NCBI GenBank assembly: GCA_025667525.1 | Contig: CM046876.1 | Span: forward strand, 573,125,469-573,189,468 | Direction: 5' to 3' | Length of the DNA stretch: 64,000 nucleotides | Source: Glebionis coronaria | Lineage: Eukaryota; Streptophyta; Magnoliopsida; Asterales; Asteraceae | In this document: positions 11,885-24,374 of the stretch, piece by piece | How positions within the stretch are numbered: position 1 is the stretch's first letter | How the letters are laid out: every line of letters starts with the position of its first letter | Notes under the pieces: model-generated | Told to the model about the DNA's origin: nothing | The model's database searches: none | The model's input: the letters and a program-made list of their open reading frames with translations, nothing else | Made by a program: the position numbers and the translations under genes

Positions 11885-14800
11885 TCCCCTATTTTATCTT
11901 TAATAATAGAGCGGAATCACGTTCCCCTAGGAACAGTGATCCCCTCACACACCCAACATATTTTAATCCCTCTCCTCACAAACCCACCAAAATATTTTAT
12001 TAGTGCTCACACATACTCCCCTCACATACACTCCACCCATTCTCAGGCTCTCTATCTCACACATACTATCATCCTCCTCATCCGCTCTCACCGAACCAGT
12101 TAAAAAACGCAGAAATTAGCATTGGTGTGCCTCGGTATATTGATATAAACAAGGTATGTCTTCTCCTTTTTCACACGAACACAAACATAAACATTTCAAT
12201 CTAAACCCCATATGCAAACACTGATTTCTTTTATATCTTATGAGGGTGCGGTGCAAGGTGATTCAAGGAAAAAGAGGATTAAAGATGAAAATCTTCAATA
12301 TCTTTAATAACATGTAAGTGATTAATTTAAATTTTGTTTTTTCTTTTTTGTTTAATTTTGTTTGAAATTAAGTCAAGCCTAAATTTAGTTTTAATTGAAT
12401 TAGAGTTTCGATTGAAAATTAGGGCTTTTGTGACGCGCACATGAAATTTGGGGTTTGGATTCGTTTGTTTTGCTGAAGATGGTGGATAAGAATGTTTGTG
12501 GATGAAGAAGGCAGAAACTATGGATTGAAAAGGTATGCATATGTTTTTTTTGCTTCTTAATTGATTTTGATTCATATGTTCTTTTTGATATTTTAAGGTT
12601 TGAAATGATGGTTTTGGTTATTTAAGGTTACAAATGATAGTTTTGATGATTTATGGTTAGATTTTGTGGAATTTAGGATGTGAATTAGTTTGGGAACTTA
12701 TGCGTCTTTAGTTTGGGCGATATTTGTACCAGTTTCATACGGGGTTATGTATTTTAGTACTCTGAATTATGTGTCTTCAAATATGAAGCATTTCATACGA
12801 ATCTCTCCTAAATAGTGGTGTCTTTAGATGCAAGTTTGATTGATAAAATATTGCGTTTCTGCTATGGTCATTATTGGACTGATAACGTTTTACTTTGGTT
12901 GCAGCTTCACAACCATAACACAATCACCACATATGAGCTCAGTGATGCGTGTGGTAAGTAAATAAATCTCATGGGCATTGTTCTAGCATGGAGGAAGAAT
13001 GAATTGTAGTAATCGATTCATTGACCCGATACTATTTTTAGCATTCACGCTTTATTGCAAGAAAGTATATATTTACTTTCAGTTCATTTTTGAACAACCT
13101 GGACTTCTCATGTTTGTTCACATATGTGCCAATTTGGTCTTTTAGCTTCGCCAAACCCCATAAATGCTTATTTCACTCATTAAGCCATGTACCTCTTTTT
13201 GCACACATTATGCATTTTAATGTTAAATGTCCAATTTAGTCTTGCACTCATTATTCTTGCTTTTTGTCTGTTCATTTGTAATCATATTTGATGTGAGAAT
13301 GAGATGATGATTATTTATGTAAGATGATGATTATTTATGTTAGATGAACATGACATATTTGTCAGCATCATCTTTATAAATAAAATAAGCTTCCACCTTA
13401 GGTTTCTTTATCTTTTTATAGTTACTCATAACCCTTTATCACATAATGTAATACACTTAGAGTATTTTTTTTCATTAGTATGACAAAGATACGACGTAAT
13501 TTTATTGATTACCCAAGTTTGATGTTTGTTTTATTTTTCAGGGTGAACAAACCTGATTTATCAATTGCCGCAAGAGACCTTTTTGTCACAACAGGTTTGT
13601 TCAAGATGGCGTAGATATATATATGAGATATGTTGATAGTTTAGCTTGATTAATGTAGGGCTGAAAATAGTTTACATGGGCTACATAATTAAAAAAAGTC
13701 CCCTGCATCAACATAGAAACTTAAAGATGGTGACTTTAGAACTCATTATGATATTTTTTAATTATGCTACTAAAGAGACTGTTCAATCATATTTGAAAAT
13801 TTTATTTATATTCAATGTTAAGAAACAATGAACTGGTCGATTTAGAAAGATATAACAATATTAGGATGGTATGTGTATTCTTAGCGAGTAAATGAGCAGG
13901 CCTTTTGTTCCAATGGGTATCTAAGATAATGGTACATAGACGTGAATCAATTTGTTGGGTAACAAAATGAAAATACTTCATAGTTGTATTGCTTTTATAT
14001 CTTTAATTAAAGTTCTTTTATGATGAAATATATTATCACAATGAAACATGTACATATTAGCCAAACACAATGGTGGTTTTGTTGACATTTTTTTAGAACG
14101 GAAGTTTTTTACAACTCATACCTTAGAAATCATATGCATTTAACTGTTTTCTACGAATTTTTTGAAAACTATCAATTTGATCGGTTTTGAAGTCGTATGA
14201 TCTCAACAAGTGCTGAAACCTGTCATTGAAAAGAATAGACATGAAAACACTATTCTTTTGATATTTGCTATACATGAACTTGGAAGTCATCCACACGGGT
14301 TCATTAATGGAAATTCAACTTCTGATTCTCAGGGTCATAATTGGGCCAAGGCTACACCAGGTAACACAAACTGGATGCACTGTGGCTCACCAGCGGTTCA
14401 CGAATGGTTTAGCAAATTTCACTCTTCCATTGTTAGCTATAGCGGTCTATGGCTTTTGTGCAGCAGCAAGTCGAACAATCTTTTTATAGGATTCTGGTCA
14501 CCAAACCAATACCACAGTCTGTCCTTAATCGATGTGTGCGTGAATATGGATTTAATTGAGCGGTGGGTGAGGAAGAAGATACTGGAATGGGGTGGTGAGA
14601 GAAGAAAGTGGTATCTGAGATGGGAGAGACGAAGAGTTATTCATTTAGGTTTACTGATAAGAAGGTTGGTTTTGCATCTCCTTTCCTTTTTGACTGTGTT
14701 TTCTTTCTTTCTAAAATTTTGCATATTTTGGCTTATGTTAAAAAGCTATGTCTTGCAGTATCCCTACACCAGCTCCTCGCGAGGCAACCTGGTCCCAATT

Positions 14801-16412
14801 ATGGTGCCACCTAACGCTGATGTTTGCTTTCAGTTCTAGCAATAGGAGTATAAGTTGTTAATGGTGATCTGCAACTATCCTTTTCTGTTGGTTCTTTATT
14901 CACGTGATATGGAAATTGTAAAATGAATGTCTTTTCTGGAAATATTGAACTGAAGGTGAATAACATTTCTACCTTTATATACTATACATGCTAGAAAATA
15001 TGTTTATTTTATATAATGATATGGTTAACCACTGTTTTGTGTTTGCATACAGTTATTGCCACAAGAGTAACCATGCAACAATAATGTTTATTGGTTCTAT
15101 ATTCACACTAGACATGGAAACTTAACAGACATATTCAGACGTTGTCGAAGCTCAAGGTGATTAATATTTTTCTAACATACGACACCCGCTTGAACATATC
15201 ATATTTGTTGGCTCTAATAATATGGTGGGGTTTTTTTGGTGCAAACTTATTTTTTTTAGCATTAGTGAGTACATGTATAAAGCAAAAGATAAAATAATCT
15301 GAGTTCACATGTTAGTGTTCCTCTACTTGATCTTTTTTTAGTTAATGTTTAATGTGTTTTTGCATCAGTAGTGTGTCATACAGATTTCAGTCTTTTAAGT
15401 TTAGCAAACATGAGGGCAATTGCCAAAAGGTGAGCGTGGTTAGAGAAACTGTTGGTTTGAAACTATATCCAACATGGAGAAACATATATGTTTAGTTTTT
15501 CACTTGTTTTTTTTTTTGTTATTGGCAGGTATGAGTTACATTTACCAGATGATTACAATTGGGAAGGTAAGGCTATATACTCTAAGGAATATAGGATATC
15601 TACTTAACTGATGCTAACTTAAGTTGCCACTCTAACCAAAAAGCATTGGTGTCTTTAGGTACATCTTCGGTCTCAGACGGTGGGTTTGTGTGCGTTGTAT
15701 TCTTTATTTTGGTAACATCATATCCTTTTTCCTTATTCTTCTGCCTGCATAATATCTACACAAAGAACCAACAGAAAAGGATAGTTACAGATCACCATTA
15801 ACACAGACAACAATAAATTGCATACCTCTCTTCAAATTAGGTACATTTGCATACCTCTTATACCAACATAAAATGATAGTATGCAATTTAGGTACATTTG
15901 CATACCTCTTATACTCACATGTACCTAACTCTTCAATTTGTTTTATACAACAGGCACCCCACCTGCAGATATCATTGAACAGCTTTCCACAAACATATTG
16001 CCCGAATCCAAAACAAAAAACAAGGTCAGTAACCCAAAGAACTCAAAGCGTCCCCTGTTTCCCGAACTTGAAACCGCTGGAAAGATCGCTAGAAAGAAAC
16101 CCAAACAGACGTAAAGAAATCAACAAATCCAGCAGCGACTGCTTTTGTTAACAACCGACGACTCAAACAATGTTACGATCTATATAATGTAACATCCTAA
16201 ACTTGGTCGTCGCTTTTGTACAACATGTATAACAACGTAACTATAACGCACCTTTTGTAACACAACTTATGTATAACAGGTTCGTTCCAACGTACTTTCT
16301 TTAACAACCGCGTGTACAACACAATTTACATACGACTTCTCTATTGCCTCCTAAAAACGTTACCAAACACGAACACAGCCCGCCGCGACGAAGCGCGGGC
16401 ATCATCCCTAGT
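11885..16412 (+). mobile_element. Helitron-like element (3' end firm, 5' end tentative)
   Basis: The 3' end is textbook. A GC-rich hairpin lies at 16378-16400 (8-bp stem with one bulged base, loop GACGAA). Eleven to twelve bases later comes the terminal CTAGT (16408-16412). The proposed 5' end, TCCCCTATTTTATC at 11885 followed by TTTAATAATAGAG, resembles the AT-rich 5' ends of plant Helitrons, but the base before it is T rather than the expected host A. The base after CTAGT is C rather than T. The interior is mostly non-coding, apart from a possible RPA-like tail at 15954-16114. Confidence 0.6.
15954..16114 (+). pseudogene. Possible C-terminal exon of an RPA-like Helitron protein
   Basis: After an acceptor-like ACAACAG an open frame reads PADIIEQLSTNILPE, then a basic tail with KIARKKPKQ, and stops at 16114, about 300 bp before the Helitron 3' end. 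This layout resembles the last exon of replication protein A-like (OB-fold) proteins carried by plant Helitrons. A short upstream piece reading RYELHLPDDYNWEG, in the same strand near 15533, could be another exon. No helicase or Rep motifs were seen. The assignment rests on pattern memory only. Confidence 0.3.
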
Positions 16413-16426
16413 CTCTAAAAAAAAGA

Positions 16427-16450
16427 GGGGGGGGGGGGGGGGGGGGGGGG
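16427..16450. repeat. Homopolymer of 24 G
   Basis: Uninterrupted G run 15 bp after the Helitron end. It creates a glycine-rich artefact in one frame. The length may be unreliable in the assembly. Confidence 0.9.
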
Positions 16451-16929
16451 AGGATATCACGTTATCCATCGATACATCTACAATTAGGATAATTACCTTG
16501 TGTATTACTATTCTGTCGATAGCTTCTTAAATTGTGATTTTCGCGCATAGTATTTCAGGTTGTAATCGATCATACTACTACATGTATTGATATTAGAAAA
16601 TGTATGATTGTTCACATTTTAGTTTAGGCTTGCTGCAAAATACTTCACATTATATGTTGACCAATTAAAAGAGACGTTAGGAGTAAAAATTTTTATCCAT
16701 GAAGAACGCATTTAGTTATACTTCAAAAAAATGACTGACGAACATAAACAAGTAAATACTTGTGAGAAAGAATGAGTGTCACGCGAATGAAGTAAGTTTA
16801 TTTGTAAATCAATTAGATAATATTTATCATGAAAATGTATTTTCTGATATGAGAAAAAAAAACAAACAAAAAAAAATTTTATTCAAAAATAAAAAAAAAA
16901 TAAAAAAATAAAAGATATATCTTTTTATT
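16451..16929. other. Intergenic, nothing recognised
   Basis: AT-rich sequence with an A-rich stretch at 16850-16920; no ORF or repeat supported. Confidence 0.6.
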
Positions 16930-17139
16930 TACAACAAGTAATTAACTATATACTAATTGACCGATCAACAAATCCTGAATAAAAAATTTGTCCAGCTTAT
17001 GACACTTATATTGTAGTGAAATGAATAAAAAATTGGATTTATTACCATCATACGAAACCCATCCAATATTATTATTATTTCCATTTCATTGACTTTTCAG
17101 TCACACTCCATTATCATCTTCATCTTCTTCATCTGTAAA

Positions 17140-17295
17140 ATGGGTTCCAGCAGTAGCCGAATCGGGTCGGGTCAACAACCATCAACATCATCGTCATCAT
17201 CATCGAGAATGAATCGAACTAAACGCAAGTTATCATCTATTCTTTTATGTGGTCATCATACTTCTTCTCGTACCAACAATAATCCTCAACCATCG
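17140..17295 (+). CDS. Duplicated first exon of the RING-H2 gene
   Basis: Opens at ATG with [18 protein letters not shown] and encodes 52 residues ending NNNPQPS, followed by the donor GTATAA. It matches the 50-residue exon at 18669-18818, with an extra Ser and His and small substitutions (Arg for His near the end). Start, frame and donor are all intact. It could therefore be an alternative first exon spliced to 20339, skipping the downstream copy, or a silent relic. The downstream copy is equally intact, so transcript data would be needed to choose. Confidence 0.55.
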
Positions 17296-17497
17296 GTATA
17301 ATAAATATATTTCATCGTTAAATAGATTTATTTTGGTGTTTTAAATAGTTAGATAGATTTGTTTTAGTTAGTTTGATGTTTTTTTTAAATGTTTTAAGGT
17401 TGTTTTTATGTTGGTTTATGTTTTTTAATAACCTCATTAAGTTTTGAATAATAATATAGTGTATTCACGTACTAGACGCAATCCTAAGCATTTGTTC

Positions 17498-17761
17498 TAG
17501 GGGGGTGGGGGTGTTTGTTTCGCCTTATATAGCCGGCTTATGGCTCTATTATTTGGTTTTGGGCTTGTGTTTCGTAAGCTTACTTTTTGTTGCTTTTTTT
17601 GAAACTTTTTTATGGGGTATAAGTTTATCATGGCATGATAAGCTTAGATAAGCAGGAAAGTTTCTAAATAAGCGACAAGAAGTGAGCTTACGAAATAAGC
17701 CCAAACCCAAATAAGCCATAAGCCGGCTATATAAGGCGAAACAAACACTCCCACCCCCTAG
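17498..17761. mobile_element. Fold-back MITE (copy in duplication unit 1)
   Basis: The left arm GTGTTTGTTTCGCC, TTATATAGCCGGCTTATGG is mirrored by the right arm ending GGCGAAACAAACACTCCC. The two arms pair over roughly 110 bp with few mismatches. The GTGTTTGTTT terminus resembles hAT-like MITEs. A clean target duplication is not evident. The same element is at 19022-19286. Confidence 0.75.
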
Positions 17762-18668
17762 ACGACAAGAGTAGACGTCTTTTAAGCTAGGCTAACGGAA
17801 GAAGTTACAATTATTTTACCAATTAGGCTAAACACGAGGTCAAGGGTTGAAACTTTGCTAGGTGTGTACATTTGGTGGTGGCCAGGGAAGGGTCGGAAAC
17901 GGTCCTGAGATTAAGCTCGTGAGACCGCATACATCTGAGTCAACAAGGCTCGACCTCCCGGGTTAACCACATCCGTTTTCTGACATACGTAATATTTTTT
18001 ATTATTATCTTGAACAATATTAGAAACTTAGCATTGTGATTTAAAGTTGCAATATTAAATAATGAGTTCCAAAACGAGCATTTGGCAAGTTTTATGGAGT
18101 GTGTTATGTAATAATGAGATGCATCTTCAGTGTTAGATTGGAATATCACATTTGTCAGTTATAGTTAAAATCCAATAGACGAACTTAATATGACCCATAT
18201 GTAGGTGATGTTGGTGATACATATAAATGTGGAATACGCTCGTAATTCCTTTTCAGCAATAAGTGGTAGATTTTTAGCAATATAGAATTCAGATTACAGT
18301 TAAAAAGGACTTCACACACGGAGACTCTCGGACACGACATTTAAGTTTGGACAGCAGTAAGGGATGATTGGATGATACATATTAATAAATAATACTTAAA
18401 AGCAAACGTTTCTTATAAGAACAGTAGATCATGAAAGGTCTCAACTAATTAACGACAAATAATTAACGATATGCTAAATGCTAATCGATCAGATCAACAA
18501 ATCTTGAATAAAAAATTGTGTAGCTTATGACATGTAATGAATAAAAAATTGGATTTATTACCATCATACGAAACCCATCCAATATTATTATTATTATTAT
18601 TTCCATTTCATTGACTTTTCACTCACACTCCATTATCATCTCCATCTTCATCTTCTTCATCTGAAAAA

Positions 18669-21600
18669 ATGGGCTCCAGCAGTAGCCGAATCGGGTCGGG
18701 TCAACAACCATCAATATCATCATCATCATCAAGAATGAACCGAACTAAACGCAAGTTATCATCTATTCTTTTATGTGGTCATACTTCTTCTCATACCAAC
18801 AATAATCCTCAACCATCGGTATAATAAATATATTTCATCGTTAAATAGATTTATTTTGGTGTTTTAAATAGTTAGTCAGATTTGTTTTAGTTAGTTTAAT
18901 GTTTTTTTTAAACAGTTTTAAGGTTGTTTTTTTATGTCGGTTTATGTTTTTTAATAACCTCATTAAGTTTTGAATAATAATATAGTGTATTCACGTACTA
19001 GACGCAATCCTAAGCATTTGTTCTAGGGGGGTGGGGGTGTTTGTTTCGCCTTATATAGCCGGCTTATGGCTCTATTATTTGGTTTTGGGCTTGTGTTTCG
19101 TAAGCTTACTTTTTGTTGCTTTTTTTGAAACTTTTTTATGGGGTATAAGTTTATCATGGCATGATAAGCTTAGATAAGCAGGAAAGTTTCTAAATAAGCG
19201 ACAAGAAGTGAGCTTACGAAATAAGCCCAAACCCAAATAAGCCATAAGCCGGCTATATAAGGCGAAACAAACACTCCCACCCCCTAGACGACAAGAGTAG
19301 ACGTCTTTTAAGCTAGGCTAACGGAAGAAGTTACAATTATTTTACCAATTAGGCTAGACACGAGGTCAAGGGTTGAAACTTTGCTAGGTGTGTGCATTTG
19401 GGGGTGGCCAGGGAAGGGTCGGAAACGGTCCTGAGATTAAGCTCGTGAGACCGCATACATCTGAGTCAACAAGGCTCGACCTCCCGGGTTAACACATCCA
19501 TTTTCTGATATAAGTAATATTTTTTATTATTATTTCGAACAATATAAGAAACTTAGGATTGTGATTTAAAGTTGCAATATCAAATAAGTTGTTTTAAAAC
19601 GAGCGTTTGGCAAGTTTTATGGAGTGTGTTATGTAATAATGAGATGCATCTTCAGTGTTAGATTGGAAGATCACATTTGTCAGTTATAGTTAAAATCCGA
19701 TAGACAAAGTTAATATGACCCATAGTCTTGTAGGTGATGTTGGTGATACATATAAATGTAGAATACGCTCGTAAATCCTTTTCAGCAATAAATGGTAGGT
19801 TTTTAGCAATATAGAATTCAGATTACAGTTAAAAAGGACTTCGCACGGATACTCTCGGACACGACATTTAAGTTTGGACAGCAGTAAGGGATTAAATAAT
19901 ATTTTAAAAGCAAACGTTTCTTTATAAGAACAGTAGATCATGAAAGGTCTCAACTAGCAGGGGAGATAATCGTGTGAGGGTCAGACTAGAAACAGTGAGA
20001 CCATTAGTTAATTAGCTTCGCTTTTTTATTTATCTTTGACTTTTGTGATTCTTCTGACTTCTGTTAGATTGCCATTCCAGTCAAATTAAGGTTGCGATCA
20101 TCATAATGATATGGTTGTAATTTGGTTATGACTTCGGCAACATAAGGGTATGATTCTAATATCTATTGTCCTAGAGCATTTGCGGTAAGTTCCTAGAACA
20201 TTTGCGGTAAGATCCTTGATGACTGCTCTACAGTTATTTACCTTGTGGTTCAACTCTCAAGTTTCTATTGTTCTTTACTTTTACTTGAATAGTTTGACTT
20301 TTGATTTGCTTGACATCTATATCATATTTTGCTCACAGTTGGAATCACCCATAAGCTCTGTTGAAAATCTTCCTCCTACTAGTGTCGAATCTATAAGTTC
20401 TGCAGGGGTGGCTTCCTCACTCTTTGGTTCTGAACCTGCGTGCACATCAAGCTCTAAAACTTCTGATGAAGAATCTGAAAGCTGTACCAGTAAGAATGGT
20501 ACTACAAGACATGATTCTGGAAATACCAGCGAGGACAAAGCTAGTACCTCCTATGAAAGTCAACCAATTCAAGACTCAGCCTCTGGAAATTACGGGCCAG
20601 GCTCGAGTGCTGCATTTGACCCCGAAAGTGTAGTGAACGAACGCATGCCTGTAAGCTCTTTGGACAATACGACCCAAACAAATATTGATTCTGATGAAAA
20701 TTCTGGGCAGAATCGTGGTGACAGTGCGGATTCTGATGCAAGGGCTTTGTTGGTTCTTTCTGATTCTTTTTTAAGCCTTCGGATGTTCGGAAGTGGGTTG
20801 ACACCTTCTGGCCCGCCTAATGTTGAATCAGATATGATAAGTGGGCGTATACTTGTTGTTGATACTTCTGAATTAAATAGTCGTGAAGCAAGAAGAAACA
20901 GTGGGAGGTTATTTGGGGCTACTTCATTGAGAAACAGCTCTAGAAGGGGAAGTGATTTTCCGGCACTTTTTTTGGCAACTGGTCTTGTTGATGATTTAGG
21001 ATCCCGTGATCGATGGCTTCTTGATATTAGTGGGCGTGATAGACATGGGGATGGTTTTTTCAGAAATTATAGTAGAAATGAACGGCGAAGGCACTTCAGA
21101 TCACAGGTATATGTTTGTAAAGCATGCATACACACACATACCCAGCATTAGATATTTTAAAGATGGCAGAATGGGTGGGTTGGTGGACTTGTAACGGTCC
21201 GGAACGGTTTTTTTTGTACAAAAACGTTTGTCAACTTGAAACACCGTTGGCCTGACCTTCTTAATCTTTATCAATAGCTATTGTGTCAAATATAATCACA
21301 AAACAAATCACAAAAATGATTTAGTCTAAAGAATAGCGTGACTTTTTTTTTAAATGATAAGATTTATGAGGTATCGTGCAATTTGAATTCCGCTTTCTGC
21401 ATCTTTTTTTTTTTTTTTTTAGAACGGCACCTCAATCTCACTGCGACCCCCGAGTTACACCATCCATAACGGGCAGGCCCCCGGACCCGAACCACTAAGG
21501 GAAACCCCTAGAACTCACGGCTTCGCACTAAGGAGGAAAATCATGGATTTTTGTCTCTTGCAAGACTTGAACCCATGACCAAACCCCCTCCCCAAGCTCC

Positions 21601-23798
21601 GAGGAACCCAGGTGGCCAACTGCTCTTCCAAGACTTGAACCCATGATAAAAAAGAATCATGGATTTCTGCATCTTACCATGTGATATTATAATATGATCC
21701 GCAGAAATGGATGACATAGTAAAACCTAGTAAAAATCTGTTTTCCCTTGTAGACGTTAGAACCATATAGGCTATAACTTTAAAACATGGTAAAAGTTAAG
21801 TCGTCAATTCATAACTTCTTTTCTAGCTTATCCCAATTTAAATGCAAAACGTCTCTTTTGGGGTAAGGTTTTAGTCTAGTTATACTTGTTTATCTATTAG
21901 TGCATATGATTTCTTTATTTTGTCATTGTTAATGGATATATGGGCTATATAACGTATAGTCCAACACTGATCTCTTAAATCACTTGTTGCGTATATCTTT
22001 TGCTTGTCAAATAGTTTACATAATGTGCAGCTAAAGAACAAAATTCTGTCAGATATTATTTAGTTCTTTACTTTCAAGCCTTGAATAATGAATAGAGGTT
22101 AGAATGTCATTATTTGGTAAACTGTCTAATCATTAAAAACCAAATACCACTTCATCTCTTTAGTCTCGCCACCTATTCCCTACAACCACAAAAAAAGAGA
22201 TGCATAGATAATTAACACGATTTTTTCGTTGAATCTTTAAAACATACTATTATTTCTTATTATGGAATTCCGTTTCTTTTTTGTGATTATATAGCAACTC
22301 TTGATTTTATGCGTGTAGATGTCAGAAAGAGGAGGTTTCGGTGGTCTCGATGAACCTAGATTATGTGCATCTGGCCTCCACCGTGATGGTTCATGTTCAT
22401 GTGGTTCGTCTTTCATGGGTGAAGATATTGGACCTCTTGGCAGTATATCACGCGTGGTCTTGCTTGCTCAGGCTCTATCTGAGGTATCTTTTTAGTTTGT
22501 GTGATGAATATTTCTATTTACCATTACCAAGTAAAAAAAGCCTCATCTTTTCAATGCTTTTGTAATGGTATTTCCTTTGTCCATCAAATCAATTACAATG
22601 TATAATATGATTTAATAGTAAAATTGAACCTTCAGGTTCCTGAAAGTTAGCTTTTTTTGTGTGTTGGTTAGGTATTGGATGAAATTCACAGGCAGCCTTT
22701 ATCACTTTCAATGCCAATGCTTTCACTACCTGCCCCAGAGTCCGTTGTAGATTCGTTTCTCCTTAAAAGCCACAAGAAGATGGAAAACGGGCCTAATTAT
22801 GTTCAACAGTAAGTTCTTAACTTGTTAGACAGTCGATATGCTTAATCAGTGGTTGTCTATAAAAGTATAAAACATGGCGTCGCGACACTTCCGTCTTTCG
22901 CATGTAGTCAAAGGGTGATCACGGTCCGAAAACCGGACCGGACCGAAACCGAATTTGTCCAAAACGCCGAACCAAGGACCAAACCGAAATGGTCCGGTCC
23001 AGGTCGGTCTTCGGTCCGGTCCAACAAAGCATAATCGCCGGGTTTTTATAAGACCGGACCGAGAACTGAATATGACGTAAGGCATGGACTGAGGACCGGA
23101 CCGAAATATGTCCGGTCCGGTTTCTCGGTTCGGTCCGGTCGGCTGTCCAATATGCTCAGCCCCAAGTCAAACTGTCAATAATTTGACACAAATTGTAGGT
23201 GCTAATGTCAAATGTGGTTGTTGGACAGGTGCTATATTTGTCTAGTTGATTACGAAGAGGGAGATAAAATTAGGGTACTTCCCTGCCAACATGAATATCA
23301 CGCCGCTTGTGTCGACAAATGGCTTAAAGAAGTTAATGGGTAATTCTCTAATCCTTTATTTGTTTTTGTCTTTAAATTGTTTTAAGTTGATTATTAAATT
23401 TGTTAACTAGCTAGTGTATTTTTCTACTTTTGTAAAGTGTTTCTTTGGTATCATCTACATCTTTTAATGGATGTTTTATTTTTAACTTCGAAAGCGATAG
23501 GACATAATCTTCACCTACATTGGAACATAGTGGGTGTTTGGATGTGTGTGCTTTAGGGTTTGATGGCAAAGTCTGATCCAAGTTTGATAATTTTGACCCT
23601 AACTATGTAGAAATAGTAACTAGTTACACTCACTTTACCGATACTACTACAAAGTTTGATTTTTTCTTGTTTGAACAATGGGGACCGTCTAATGCAACTA
23701 ATTGTCTTTCCAGGGTGTGCCCAGTATGTAGGTGCAACGTTTGCGAGGCTCCAGTCTCGAGCGCGGCTCCAGTCTCGAGCTCAGGAGTTCCAGCCTGA
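18669..23798 (+). CDS. RING-H2 E3 ubiquitin ligase, six exons
   Basis: Exons 18669-18818, 20339-21106, 22319-22483, 22672-22808, 23229-23339 and 23714-23798 join in frame to 471 residues, all with GT-AG introns. The N terminus MGSSSS could be N-myristoylated, so membrane attachment is possible. Residues about 51-306 are Ser-, Asp- and Glu-rich and probably disordered. The RING-H2 finger is C-terminal (about 408-449): CYIC, 14 residues, CxHxxH, then C, ten residues, CPVC. The family passes ubiquitin from an E2 to a substrate; the substrate here is unknown. The promoter and first exon are duplicated upstream. Introns carry a MITE, a SINE and a GGTCCGG cluster. No exact orthologue is named. Confidence 0.9.
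19022..19286. mobile_element. Fold-back MITE (copy in duplication unit 2, RING intron 1)
   Basis: Nearly identical to 17498-17761, same arms and same flanks (CTAGGGGG and CCCCCTAGACG). The MITE was therefore present before the 1.5-kb duplication. It lies in intron 1 of the RING gene, where its long hairpin would be transcribed. Confidence 0.75.
21406..21663 (-). mobile_element. SINE-like retroposon in RING intron 2
   Basis: A run of T at the left edge (21404-21420) is the poly(A) tail on the minus strand. The insertion is bounded by an exact 12-bp duplication TTTCTGCATCTT (21394-21405 and 21664-21675). On the minus strand a pol III box B-like GGTTCAAGTCT occurs twice because a segment containing CATGGGTTCAAGTC is repeated inside. 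Size, tail and duplication fit a SINE; box A is not clear. Confidence 0.75.
22918..23146. repeat. GGTCCGG-rich palindromic cluster in RING intron 4
   Basis: About 230 bp made of repeated GGTCCGGTCC and its complement GGACCGGACC, much more GC-rich than its surroundings and able to fold on itself. It creates overlapping artefact ORFs on both strands. No target duplication identified. Confidence 0.7.
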
Positions 23799-24374
23799 TG
23801 GTTCAATTGTATATACAAGTCAACACAGAAAACATAGTATGTAAATATTGATGACATAGATATATCATGTTTAAGTTAACTGTGTTCTATCCTTTGAATA
23901 TAGAATTAATAATCCATAATTATAGTTATGATATGAGGAAGTTGAGCTATGAATCTTGACAAAACACCTTAAATGATGCTCTGAAATATGTCAAGGGCGA
24001 GCGTTTACCTATTCTAATGTTGTGCATAGTTGATCCAAGCCTCCAAGGTGCCAAATAATAGTGTTTATCTATGCATAGCTATGGCGACTTCGACCTACTT
24101 TAATAAATGGCTTTTTGGGTTTTCTTTCTTTAACGGGTCAGTCTTGTCGAAACTCATCCAGAATGATTCTAAAAGTGCTAAACTAAAAATTGCACATTTT
24201 GAACTGAATCTGTTATTCAAACTATTTATTTTGCCATTTCTGTACATCAGGGGCATTAACGATCATCGACACAATGTATGCGCTACTCCTCACTCGAAAT
24301 AGTAGCGCAGACAAAGAAATGAAACACATGAATCAAGAAATGTTACCAGTCTTTAATAGTCAAACACTCGAACA
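23799..24374. other. Intergenic between convergent genes
   Basis: Holds the 3' untranslated regions of the RING gene (+) and the GPI-anchored protein gene (-). Nothing else recognised. Confidence 0.6.

Larger units (their letters stand above)
16930..19957 (+). repeat. Tandem duplication, two units of about 1.5 kb
   Basis: Unit 1 (about 16930-18447) and unit 2 (about 18448-19957) align along their whole length. Shared content is the upstream region (GAATAAAAAATTGGATTTA), the first exon of the RING gene, the same fold-back MITE, and the same block ending AGATCATGAAAGGTCTCAAC. They differ by small indels, such as three fewer ATT repeats in unit 1. The downstream unit connects to the rest of the RING gene. 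Confidence 0.92.

Noticed and set aside
14210..14839. 209-codon open frame within the Helitron-like element
   Set aside because: No family motif, overlapped by equally long frames, no splice context or codon pattern; chance ORF in a non-coding segment.
17820..17945. SINE in both duplication units (GGTCAAGGGTTGAAAC region)
   Set aside because: A box B-like motif exists, but no box A at proper spacing, A tail or target duplication could be shown.
20541..20804. Antisense ORF over RING exon 2
   Set aside because: Antisense shadow of a spliced coding exon.
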